A stretch of 64,000 nucleotides of DNA, taken from assembly GCF_026151205.1 (NCBI RefSeq), contig NC_087082.1, forward strand, positions 19,120,494 through 19,184,493, in the 5' to 3' direction. Positions 12,690 through 23,680 of this stretch are shown here, one piece after another (position 1 is the stretch's first letter; each line of letters begins with the position of its first letter). The notes under the pieces are model-generated. The model was not told where the DNA came from, did no database searches, and saw nothing but the letters and a program-made list of their open reading frames with translations. Source of the DNA: Bolinopsis microptera. Its lineage: Eukaryota > Ctenophora > Tentaculata > Lobata > Bolinopsidae. The position numbers and the translations under genes are program-made.

Positions 12690-13896
12690 GTCTCACATCG
12701 TCATACAAATGACAATTTATAGCTGTTAAGAATCATAAAGAAGTTATAAACATAATTCATCAAAAAAGTAAAATCGAGCTGTGAACACGATTATCAGTAT
12801 TCAATTAGTAATGGAAAGCATATCATGTCACCAGCACATAATTTATATTATATGTGCTGGTTCTCACGATGATATATTAGCAAGGAATCATTTTACTTCA
12901 GAGCAATCGTAACCATTGTTATTTTATTCATTAGAGCTAGACCCTGTTAAGTTGTTTGCCCAGTTATGATATGCTATTAGGATATCACTGGACTTTATTG
13001 CAGACGTTTTTGCCGACTCAATCAATCATAATCACCTAATATGATCTGTTGATTCGGACTGCGGACTGTTTTAACGTGTATGATCCTAATTTCTGCATAC
13101 AGTAATTCTCCTGGTCACGATCAAGTAAATGAGTAGGTGAAATGAGTGTGCCTTACTAGACTTCAACAATAAACTTATAAAGGTGAGAAGTGTGTCTCAC
13201 TGAAAATGTCTAAATACTTAAATAGAATTGAAAAGAATGTCTGAATAATCTGGGCGAATAAATGTAGTGTCGTATAATAATATCACTTTACAATAAATCC
13301 AAATTCTCGATACTTGCTTGATTGAACGTACTGAAAACTTCATAAGAATATACTAAAAGGGGACCCTGGTAATAAGCTTGTCAGCCCTTAAATAGGCTGC
13401 TGAAATGGGTGACTCATTCACGCGTGACTACATAAAATCCTTTACTTCCGCCTACTTACACGTAGTGCTGTAAAATGTAAAGATAAGTGCAACTAAAATC
13501 TATATGAATGTAACCTTGCACTAAAAGGGCTCTAAAAGATGCTCAATACAAAACCTACGAAATTACTTTACCCTTGTGGACTATGTAATGAAGTAACTAT
13601 TTAACTATAATGAAAACTGTGCTAAAAATCAAACTTAACACAATAACACTTGACCCTAATAATTTGACCCTGATCCTACTTTACTACAAAACGAAGTTAG
13701 TAAGTATCCTCCGCTGACCGCTATTCCCGCACACAGAATCAAATGCTTAAATCGCCTGGCAAATCTGATGAAATTCTACCCAGTTTCAAAGTAAGGCAGT
13801 TTGGGAGGCCTGGCACCTGAAAGATGTGAACCAGCTACTGAACTATTTATGGGCATTATTATGCTGTTAGAAAGTTCATCCTCGGTGTTCACGTTT

Positions 13897-14062
13897 AGGG
13901 TCGTTCACATATTACGTAATCACTTTTTAGACAAATTTTACACCCACCACTCCTTAATCAGTTCTACACATAGCTGTCGTGTCAGAATTACACTAGCACA
14001 ATCATTTGGAATCCCCCCCCCCCCAACCCTCGGCTAATTACGTAATATGTGGACGACTCTTT
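13897..14062. mobile_element. MITE-like element, right-arm copy
   Basis: Copy of the element at 5151-5318 in inverse orientation, with ends GGGTCGTTCACATATTACG and its near reverse complement. The homopolymer in it is about two bases shorter than in the other copy. It lies directly before the LINE fragment. Confidence 0.65.
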
Positions 14063-14101
14063 TCTAAACTCTACACGTTCAGACTTAATAATAAGATTAA
14101 T

Positions 14102-15124
14102 CTCGTGCATGTTCGGTGTTCGCTTGGATTCTGTATATAGATGACCAACTGGCCACGTTATTAACTGCTCTTGGAAAGTTCTTTGCTGAATGCTGATGAC
14201 ACGAAGCTTATAAGCAAGATTACTGATTTAGTAGCAAGGTGTTTGCTTCAAGAAGAACTGTTTAATGTCATCATGACATCATATGGGCCCTGCAAAATAA
14301 CATGCAGCTAAACGAAACCAAATTTGAAGTGATCAACTACAAGCTGAATAAATCCCTGCTATTGAGAGAACTTCCCTTCTCCAACGAAGACTACAGGCTA
14401 CAGCTACAGCTGAACAAACGGGGAAACTATCGAACCAACGCAAACAGTCAGAGACCTTGGAGTACTACTCTCAAATGACTGCTCATGGACGCCCCATATC
14501 CATCAGATGCTAAAAACTGCTAAGAAAATGGCATCGTGGGTCTTCAGTGTCTTCAGTGACAGATCACCTTTCCTGATGCTCACCCATTTCAAAACAATGG
14601 TAAGAAGCAGGCTAGAATACTGTTGCCCGGTCTGGAACCCCAGCAAAATCACCGATATAGAAGCAATTGAAAATGTTCAGAGGAACTACACTCGCCGTAT
14701 CTTAGGTTGTCAGCAATTGGATTATTGGGACCGTCTTAAGAAGCTGGACCTGCTCTCCCTGCAGAGGCGGAGAGAGCGATACATCCTGATCCATACATGG
14801 AAGATGGCAAACGACCTTGCTCCAAATGACATCAACATGGTATTCAAGGAAAACGCTCGACATGGCATAAAAGCCATAGTCCATCCACTGAACAACAAAT
14901 CGTAACGATCAGTGGCCACTCATTACGAGAATTCCTTTGGAGTGAATGTAGCGAGACTATGGAACCTCCTCCCACGACAAGTGAACAGTTTAACTGCTCT
15001 AGGACCTTTCAAGGTATCACTTGCTCTATTTTTGGAGACGTTTCCCGATACCCCGCCAACCAAAAGATACACCGCCATCACCAACAACTCACTCTTGGAA
15101 TGGAATCTACAGAAAGATCTGTAA
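14102..15124 (+). mobile_element. CR1/Jockey-like LINE fragment, RT to C-terminus, broken
   Basis: Translation gives LYIDDQL, then the catalytic ADDTKL block, NNMQLNETKFEVINYKLN, TVRDLGVLLSN, RSRLEYCCPVWNP, YWDRLKKLDLLSLQRRRER and a tail with FPDTPP, ending at a stop at about 15124. At least three lesions interrupt it: a small insertion at FAxxADD, a frame change near 14290-14300, and a shift near 14410; a stop also falls at 14903-14905 before the tail. The longest open piece is 14507-14905. Like the fragment at 6842-7896, it starts within the RT domain, so both are 5'-truncated at nearly the same point of the same family. Non-functional. Confidence 0.85.
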
Positions 15125-15203
15125 CACGCCAAAACCAAAGTATTAAAGCTCTTTGGCAAGCATCGAGTACGATACGACGCGCAATTGTGCTTGAAGTGAC
15201 GAC

Positions 15204-15270
15204 GCGCACGAGCGATAAGGAGCTACTTATCGCTCGGTCGACCGAGCCATAAGTCTTATCGCTCGTGCGC
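15204..15270. repeat. 67-bp nested hairpin downstream of the LINE
   Basis: The outer arms GCGCACGAGCGATAAG and CTTATCGCTCGTGCGC pair over 16 bp. Inside them lies the perfect palindrome CTCGGTCGACCGAG with flanking ACTTAT/ATAAGT. It lies 80 bp after the LINE stop and may be part of its 3' UTR, where structured RNA is often used for template recognition, but it could also be an independent element. Confidence 0.6.
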
Positions 15271-15423
15271 GCCACCCGACTACCATGAGCCTAATAGTGA
15301 TAAAATTTAGAAATTGATCGAATATCCGGCTATAATTATAGTAAGTAGTTTAGAAGGTACTTGGCCGGATATCATAACAATGATTTCGGCTCATCATGAT
15401 AGCATGATCAGGGTAGCATGAAA

Positions 15424-15650
15424 CGTAATGAAAAAAGTAAGGGGGGGGGGGGGGGGGGTTGGATCTTGATAACGGTTGATTACGGGGGGGGGGGGGGGGG
15501 TAATCACTTTTTGGCCAATGTTTAATCCCACCTGGCCCTCCCCCTTCCCTAATTAATTTTACACATAGCTGTTGTGTCAAAATTACACTATAGCGTGATC
15601 ATTTGGAAACCCCCTCCCCCTCGATTGATTACGTAATAGTAACGACCCCT
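15424..15650. mobile_element. Diverged MITE copy with long G runs
   Basis: Two poly-G tracts (about 15441-15458 and 15484-15500) precede a diverged third copy of the ATTACGTAAT-ended MITE; its right end reads TTACGTAATAGTAACGACCCC at about 15629-15649. The left end is disturbed by the G runs. The length of the homopolymers is unlikely to be exact. Confidence 0.55.
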
Positions 15651-15912
15651 TATAAACACACAGTAGGAACAGTGTGCACACTTTGTAAATTACACAGACA
15701 AGAGATGCAATGTAAACTGGCTCCGTCTGGAAACCAAAACAGGAGCTAATTAACTAATTAACTAATTAATTAATTAAAAAACTCACGGGATAGCAAGCGT
15801 GTTGAGATAAGCTTTTATTCCCGGTTTGAGTTTTGAGATTCCACCCGCACTGTGAAGTCCTTTACCGGTGATTACAGTCAGCGTCCGGGGAAACTCCGGC
15901 TCTTGCCCTGCC
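15651..15912. other. No gene seen
   Basis: AT-rich sequence with a short TAATTAAC microsatellite near 15747-15776. No coding signal. Confidence 0.5.
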
Positions 15913-17935
15913 ATTAATATGTCATTAATATGTCATTAATAAGTCATTAGTATGTCATTAATATGTCATTAATAAGTCATTAATAAGTCATTAATATGTC
16001 ATTAGTATGTCATTAATAAGTCATTAATAAGTCATTAATATGTCATTAGTATGTCATTAATAAGCCATTAATAAGTCATTAATATGTCATTAGTATGTCA
16101 TTAATATGTCATTAATATGTCATTAATAAGTCATTAATAAGTCATTAATATGTCATTAATAAGTCATTAATAGGTCATTAATATGTCATTAATATGTCAT
16201 TAGTATGTCATTAATAAGTCATTAATAAGTCATTAATATGTCATTAGTATGTCATTAATAAGCCATTAATAAGTCATTAATATGTCATTAGTATGTCATT
16301 AATATGTCATTAATATGTCATTAATAAGTCATTAATAAGTCATTAATATGTCATTAATAAGTCATTAATAGGTCATTAATATGTCATTAATAAGTCATTA
16401 ATATGTCATTAGTATGTCATTAATATGTCATTAATATGTCATTAATAAGTCATTAATAAGTCATTAATATGTCATTAATATGTCATTAATATGTCATTAA
16501 TAAGTCATTAATATGTCATTAGTATGTCATTAATAAGTCATTAATAAGTCATTAATATGTCATTAGTATGTCATTAATAAGCCATTAATAAGTCATTAAT
16601 ATGTCATTAGTATGTCATTAATATGTCATTAATATGTCATTAATAAGTCATTAATAAGTCATTAATATGTCATTAATAAGTCATTAATAGGTCATTAATA
16701 TGTCATTAATAAGTCATTAATATGTCATTAATACGTCATTAATATGTCATTAGTATGTCATTAATAAGTCATTAATAAGTCATTAATATGTCATTATATA
16801 TGTCATTATATATGTCATTAATATGTCATTAATAAGTCATTAATAAGTCATTAATAAGTCATTAATACGTCATTAATATGTCATTAGTATGTCATTAATA
16901 AGTCATTAATATGTCATTAGTATGTCATTAATAAGTCATTAATATGTCATTATATATGTCATTATATATGTCATTAATATGTCATTAATATGTCATTAAT
17001 ATGTCATTAATATGTCATTAATATGTCATTAATATGTCATTATATATGTCATTATATATGTCATTAATATGTCATTAATAAGTCATTAATATGTCATTAA
17101 TATGTCATTAATAAGTCATTAATACGTCATTAATAAGTCATTAATATGTCATTAATACGTCATTAATATGTCATTAGTATGTCATTAATAAGTCATTAAT
17201 AAGTCATTAATATGTCATTATATATGTCATTAATATGTCATTAATAAGTCATTAATAAGTCATTAATAAGTAATTAATACGTCATTAATATGTCATTGGT
17301 ATGTCATTAATACGTCATTAATAAGTCATTAATATGTCATTAGTATGTCATTAATAAGTCATTAATAAGTCATTAATATGTCATTATATATGTCATTATA
17401 TATGTCATTAATATGTCATTAATAAGTCATTAATAAGTCATTAGTATGTCATTAGTATGTCATTATATATGTCATTAATATGTCATTAATAAGTCATTAA
17501 TAAGTCATTAATACGTCATTAATATGTCATTAGTATGTCATTAATAAGTCATTAATAAGTCATTAATATGTCATTATATATGTTATTATATATGTCATTA
17601 ATATGTCATTAATAAGTCATTAATAAGTCATTAGTATGTCATTAATATGTCATTAATATGTCATTATATATGTCATTAATATGTCATTAATAAGTCATTA
17701 ATAAGTCATTAATATGTCATTATATATGTCATTAATATGTCATTAATAAGTCATTAGTATGTCATTAATATGGCATTAATATGTCATTATATATGTCATT
17801 ATATATGTCATTAATATGTCATTAATAAGTCATTAATATGTCATTAATAAGTCATTAATAAGTCATTAATAAGTCATTAGTATGTCATTAATATGTCATT
17901 AATATGTCATTAATATGTCATTAATATGTCATTAG
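15913..17935. repeat. 2-kb minisatellite, 11-bp unit
   Basis: About 180 tandem copies of an 11-bp unit, TATGTCATTAA with variants (AAGTCATTAAT, ATTATATATGTC). Marker variants such as AAGCCATTA recur near 16063, 16261 and 16578, showing higher-order blocks that were duplicated within the array. No coding potential. Confidence 0.95.
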
Positions 17936-18261
17936 TAAGTGCTGTTCATATACAGGATCTTTTTCACTGTTAACTTTCAGTATGTCTTTTGATCCAGTGA
18001 TCATTGCAATAAATTGTTCGTTGTATTGGCCTTGGTTAGGAGTGTCATAATGTCAATATAATATGAACATACTTGTCATAATGTCAATATAATATGAACA
18101 TACTTAACCTATTAAACTATCTAAAAGAAATCGTTACCTATCTTTTGGTTGTAGTGATCGAGTGTCTTGTTTAGGAGGTACTTGCTTTGACTCAAGGTGA
18201 AACCGTGTAGATCTAGCACTGGATTCAACTTCAGATCTCGTAACCTGGAGGTTAGGGTTAA
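17936..18261. other. Spacer with a 35-bp tandem duplication
   Basis: A segment containing TGTCATAATGTCAATATAAT occurs twice in tandem at about 18043-18105. Otherwise AT-rich sequence without gene signals. Confidence 0.5.
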
Positions 18262-18264
18262 ATA

Positions 18265-19050
<786 letters not shown>

Positions 19051-19540
19051 GAGGGGGGGGTTCAGCCTGAAATTTTGGTGAAACTTGATTCTGACATTGC
19101 AATTGACCAGCAAACTAGGACCCGTGACCAAACTTTTGAGGGGGTCCCGGCCCCAACCGCCCACCGGTGCCTGCGTTGAAGCCGCGCCCATATTTGAGCC
19201 CAATTTGGTAGCTAGTGGTCGCTTCAACTCGTATATGAATCTCCATCCAGATTGGTGCATATTTTTGTGCATATTATTTTTGTCTCATAACTCAGTCATT
19301 TTTTGTCCAATCTGGATGAAAATTCATATACGACTTCAGGGGACCACTAGAAATTTGGGTCTTGGGCAGGTTAAGAATAAGTTGATTTGGCCTAAATTGG
19401 CCAAATCGGGCTCAAATATGGGTGCGGCTGCACTGCGGGCCCCGGTGGGCGGTTGGGGTCACGGGTCCTAGTATTGGTCACGGGTCCTAGTTTGTATGTC
19501 AGAATCAAGTTTTATAAACATTTTAGGCTGAACACCCCCC
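19051..19540. mobile_element. About 490-bp foldback element with G/C-run ends
   Basis: Inverted arms run from a G run plus TTCAGCCTGAA at the left to GGCTGAACAC plus a C run at the right. Matching inner blocks include CTAGGACCCGTGACC / GGTCACGGGTCCTAG and CCAACCGCCCACCGG / CCGGTGGGCGGTTGG. The centre reads GATTGGTGCAT...CCAATC. A diverged relative of the central part lies at about 47280-47410. No transposase; the ORFs at 19006-19272 and 19085-19471 are just the arms read through. Confidence 0.7.
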
Positions 19541-19570
19541 CCCCCCCCCCTTCACCAGAAATTGAAACTG

Positions 19571-20418
19571 TAAGATAACCTGTTTGGCATAGTGCCCAGC
19601 TACACCCCCCCCCCCCTTCACCAGAAATTGAAACTGTAAGATAACCTGTTTGGCATAGTGCCCAGCTACAATGTAAGATAACCTGTTTGGCATAGTGCCC
19701 AGTAAGATAACCTGTTTGGCATAGTGCCCAGTAAGATAACCTGTTTGGCATAGTGCCCAGTAAGATAACCTGTTTGGCATAGTGCCCAGTAAGATAACCT
19801 GTTTGGCATAGTGCCCAGCTACAATGTAAGATAACCTGTTTGGCATAGTGCCCAGTAAGATAACCTGTTTGGCATAGTGCCCAGTAAGATAACCTGTTTG
19901 GCATAGTGCCCAGTAAGATAACCTGTTTGGCATAGTGCCCAGTAAGATAACCTGTTTGGCATAGTGCCCAGTAAGATAACCTGTTTGGCATAGTGCCCAG
20001 TAAGATAACCTGTTTGGCATAGTGCCCAGTAAGATAACCTGTTTGGCATAGTGCCCAGCAACCTGTTTGGCATAGTGCCCAGCTACCTGTTTGGCATAGT
20101 GCCCAGCTACCTGTTTGGCATAGTGCCCAGCTACCTGTTTGGCATAGTGCCCAGTAAGATAACCCGTTTGGCATAGTGCCCAGTAAGATAACCTGTTTGG
20201 CATAGTGCCCAGTAAGATAACCTGTTTGGCATAGTGCCCAGTAAGATAACCTGTTTGGCATAGTGCCCAGTAAGATAACCTGTTTGGCATAGTGCCCAGT
20301 AAGATAACCTGTTTGGCATAGTGCCCAGTAAGATAACCTGTTTGGCATAGTGCCCAGTAAGATAACCTGTTTGGCATAGTGCCCAGTAAGATAACCTGTT
20401 TGGCATAGTGCCCAGCTA
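19571..20418. repeat. 29-bp minisatellite
   Basis: About 28 copies of a 29-bp unit containing TAAGATAACCTG and TTTGGCATAGTGCCCAG. Shortened units (about 18-20 bp) occur at 20060-20150. The left end contains a duplicated flank, with the phrase TTCACCAGAAATTGAAACTG and a C run occurring at 19550 and 19616. Because 29 is not a multiple of 3 and the minus strand lacks stops, all three minus frames stay open; the resulting long ORFs are artefacts. Confidence 0.95.
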
Positions 20419-20503
20419 CAATGCCCTTCTTTTTAGAGTGCCATAGTTTCGCCTGGTTCAGGTTGTGTCCCGAGAGCTCTCTGTACGCTTCAGCTTGTTC
20501 AAT

Positions 20504-21738
20504 CAGAGTTCCTGAGTAGTATAATAATTATACGGATACCTAGAGGTCACGTGTTAAGTTGTTAGTCACGTGTTAAGTTCTTAATCACGTGTTAAGTTGT
20601 AAGTCACGTGTTAAGTTGTTAGTCACGTGTTAAGTTGTTAGTCACGTGTTAAGTTGTTAGTCACGTGTTAAGTTGTAAGTCACGTGTTAAGTTGTAAGTC
20701 ACGTGTTAAGTTGTTAGTCACGTGTTAAGTTGTTAGTCACGTGTTAAGTTGTTAGTCACGTGTTAAGTTGTTAGTCAATGTTTCCGAATAAGTTACTCAG
20801 TTTGTAGAAAGTAATCTCGAGTGTAAGATTATGTTTCATTGATTTCTTAAAAAGGGAACCATGAAGTAATCAGTGTAACTTAAAAACTCAACAAAGAGAG
20901 CGACCGATTTCATTCTCGGTATCATTTTGCATTTGCGGACGGTTATTCACATTAATATCATTTTCTTTTGTTTGGGAAAGAGAGACACTGGCAGCGGTCC
21001 AATCTTCCCATGATTATAGGTTTTGGTCAAATTTAATAACGTATATATATATATACATAATATATAATCAGAGTTCCTGAGTAGTATAATAATTATACGG
21101 ATACCTAGAGGTCACGTGTTAAGTTGTTAGTCACGTGTTAAGTTGTTAATCACGTGTTAAGTTGTTAATCACGTGTTAAGTTGTTAGTCACGTGTTAAGT
21201 TGTTAGTCACGTGTTAAGTTGTTAGTCACGTGTTAAGTTGTTAGTCACGTGTTAAGTTGTTAGTCACGTGTTAAGTTGTTAATCACGTGTTAAGTTGTTA
21301 GTCACGTGTTAAGTTGTTAGTCACGTGTTAAGTTGTTAGTCACGTGTTAAGTTGTTAGTCACGTGTTAAGTTGTTAGTCACGTGTTAAGTTAATAGTCAT
21401 GTGTTAAGTTGTTAGTCACGTGTTACCTAGAGGTCAAATTACCAATATATTCAATGTTTCCGAATAAGTTACTCAGTTTGTAGAAAGTAATCTCGAGTGT
21501 AAGATTATGTTTCATTGATTTCTTAAAAAGGGAACCATGAAGTAATCAGTGTAACTTAAAAGCTCAACAAAGAGAGCGACCGATTTCATTCTCGGTATCA
21601 TTTTGCATTTGCGGACGGTTATTCACATTAATATCATTTTCTTATGTTTGGGAAAGAGAGACACTGGCAGCGGTCCAATCTTCCCATGATTATAGGTTTT
21701 GGTCAAATTTAATAACGTATATATATATATACATAATA
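20504..21738. repeat. Tandem segmental duplication carrying two 19-bp arrays
   Basis: A segment (20504-21066) is repeated at 21067-21738. Each copy has the same left flank (AATCAGAGTTCCTGAGTAG), a minisatellite of GTCACGTGTTAAGTTGTTA and the same right flank, including GACACTGGCAGCGGTCC and a TA repeat. The arrays differ in length (about 20548-20776 and 21111-21425). The flanks are nearly identical, so the duplication is recent, with array size changing faster. Each unit contains the palindrome CACGTG. Confidence 0.92.
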
Positions 21739-22696
21739 ACTTATATATTGCTTTAAACAGTTAAAGCTTTAAATGATCCATCCCTTGATAGAGCGCCACA
21801 TTTTTCTTTATAATCAGTAATCAAGCACGAATTGGTGTGCAAGAGAGAAATTTATCGTGCTGAATGAAACTTTTTTAAAAAAGATATGAACTGTATACTG
21901 TGCAAACTGTAGCTAAAACTCAAGACTTTGATTATATGCAGTGCATGTCATTTTAAACTGTTTGATTTAATAAGAGGGCCGTGTAGCGTTGAGGATACAA
22001 ATATGAAGTACTGTTTTCGAATTTGTTAGATGCATTAATCTTTTTCCTGAAATTTAGACTTTTTTATGTTCTAGAAACCCCCTCGGCGCGACCATCGCAT
22101 CCTTTATACTATTACTCCCTTTCCTATTTTTATTCAGACTCATCAGAAGTCGTTCGACAGGTTAATGGAAGATAAGAGGAAACCCGTGCACTGAATACCT
22201 TAATAGGCAGTTTTACACGAGACGCAATTATTGATGCTACGCGAATCTAAATGCTAAAGACTATCTGCATATAGTATATCTGCATAATATTTTTACTTGT
22301 TTGAATGAAAAGCACTAATATCTCAATCTGCATATAGTATATCTGCATAATATAGTATATATAATATACAGTTGTATATTATGATACTACTAGAAAGCCC
22401 GTGGTAACAGGGATGAAGCTAGTAGTATACTCTGAAAGTTTTAATTGCATCAAAAAATATCCATACCAACCTAAGACACAGCCGATTTAAATGTTAAACA
22501 CTTTAAACACAACTTAATTACCATAAAACCAATAAAGCGATAAAAATGCTGTTCCAACAATCATTCATGCACGTGCGCGTTCAACGCTTTTACCATGGTT
22601 ACTTTGCAACTACATATTTCTCATATATTTGCACGTGGGCGGTACTACATACAAAAATAATCTTTTGAATTATAATATAGAAGTTACTGCAGAAAC
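21739..22696. other. No gene seen; short AT repeats
   Basis: Contains a repeated phrase, CTGCATATAGTATATCTGCA, at about 22263 and 22327, within AT-rich sequence. If the third exon of the neighbouring receptor-like gene is terminal, its coding end would lie near 22608. Otherwise no support for genes. Confidence 0.4.
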
Positions 22697-23680
22697 CTGG
22701 GTGGATAATGATGTGGTTGTGTGTGTAGGTATTAGCCCGGGGAGGCTGTGTGAGCTGTGCATACTCCACATGCTCTTCTTTTGGGCGCTCTGCAGATCAG
22801 GGAGAGTGGGTTAACGTTAATTAACACTGTAATTAACAGTAATTAATGGTAATTAACACTGTAATTAACAGTAATTAATGGTAATTAACAGTAATTAATG
22901 GTAATTAACACTGATCAGCGAACCTATCACCCTAGAGTCTTACCGGGAGTATACTCTGTCTTGGAACTGTATAGCTTTTCCTCGTCATCCTGAAAGGGAA
23001 CAAATATTGAGATTATCAAATAGACTACCTAAATAGCTGGGTAATAATAGAGTGTAACGAGGTTTGTATCCTGACTGGGGGCTTACCAGATATTTTAACC
23101 TTGGTAACGAGGTTTGTATCCTGACTGGGGGCTTACCAGATATTTTAACCTTGGTAACGAGGTTTGTATCCTGACTGGGGGCTTACCAGATATTTTAACC
23201 TTGGTAACGAGGTTTGTATCCTGACTGGGGGCTTACCAGATATTGTAACCTTGGTAACGAGGTTTGTATCCTGACTGGGGGCTTACCAGATATTTTAACC
23301 TTGGTAACGAGGTTTGTATCCTGACTGGGGGCTTACCAGATATTTTAACCTTGGTAACGAGGTTTGTATCCTGACTGGGGGCTTACCAGATATTGTAACC
23401 TTGGTAACGAGGTTTGTATCCTGACTGGGGGCTTACCAGATATTTTAACCTTGGTAACGAGGTTTGTATCCTGACTGGGGGCTTACCAGATATTTTAACC
23501 TTGGTAACGAGGTTTGTATCCTGACTGGGGGCTTACCAGATATTTTAACCTTGGTAACGAGGTTTGTATCCTGACTGGGGGCTTACCAGATATTTTAACC
23601 TTGGTAACGAGGTTTGTATCCTGACTGGGGGCTTACCAGATATTGTAACCGGACACTTTCAGTCGACAAAGCGCTCATAG
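22697..23680 (-). CDS. Partial receptor-like gene, three 3' exons with ITIM-like tail
   Basis: Three minus-strand exons with consensus splice sites and matching phases: 23637-23680 (acceptor ACAACTAG, donor CTG/GTAAGC, phase 1 to 0), 22944-22989 (CTTTCAG/GATGAC, donor CCG/GTAAGA) and 22697-22789 (TCTGCAG, weak donor GTTTCT, possibly read through to a stop near 22608). The joined peptide includes QYLDDEEKLYSS, KTEYTPERPKEEH and VEYAQLTQPPR, which reads like a cytoplasmic tail. VEYAQL fits the ITIM pattern (I/V/L)xYxx(L/V), and TEYTP is a second candidate phosphotyrosine site. The first exon is open in only one frame, and that frame selects the one used downstream. No extracellular or membrane segment was found upstream, so the receptor reading is an inference from the tail alone. 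Confidence 0.5.
22815..22915. repeat. Short GTAATTAACA-type minisatellite
   Basis: Units of GTAATTAACACT and GTAATTAATG alternate for about 100 bp in the intron between the second and third exons of the receptor-like gene. Confidence 0.85.
23050..23650. repeat. 50-bp intronic minisatellite seeded at a splice donor
   Basis: Twelve nearly identical 50-bp units. On the gene (minus) strand each unit ends with GGTTA(A/C)AATATCTG followed by GTAAGC, copying the last 14 bases of the exon at 23637-23680 plus its 5' splice site. A few units carry the exon's exact base (GGTTACAATATCTG). Each unit also has CCCCCAG and GTCAG, which resemble acceptors. Confidence 0.92.

Larger units (their letters stand above)
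11447..14340 (-). repeat. Right arm of large inverted repeat
   Basis: The reverse complement matches 4880-9706. This arm lacks the LINE fragment and the foldback, so it shows the empty-site state for both. It has its own extra segment of about 160 bp at 11831-11990. Either it is an older duplicate, or it represents another haplotype joined in opposite orientation. Confidence 0.85.

Noticed and set aside
14702-15275. Several ORFs on both strands around the LINE tail
   Set aside because: Shadows of the LINE reading frame or of the hairpin; only the plus-strand frame matches LINE motifs.
15913-17935. Possible CRISPR-like array of regularly spaced repeats
   Set aside because: Units of 11 bp abut without unique spacers, and the setting is a eukaryotic genome. 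It is a minisatellite.
19512-20406. Long open frames of 84-284 codons on the minus strand
   Set aside because: They are the 29-bp minisatellite read in three frames; no start context, domain or codon signature.
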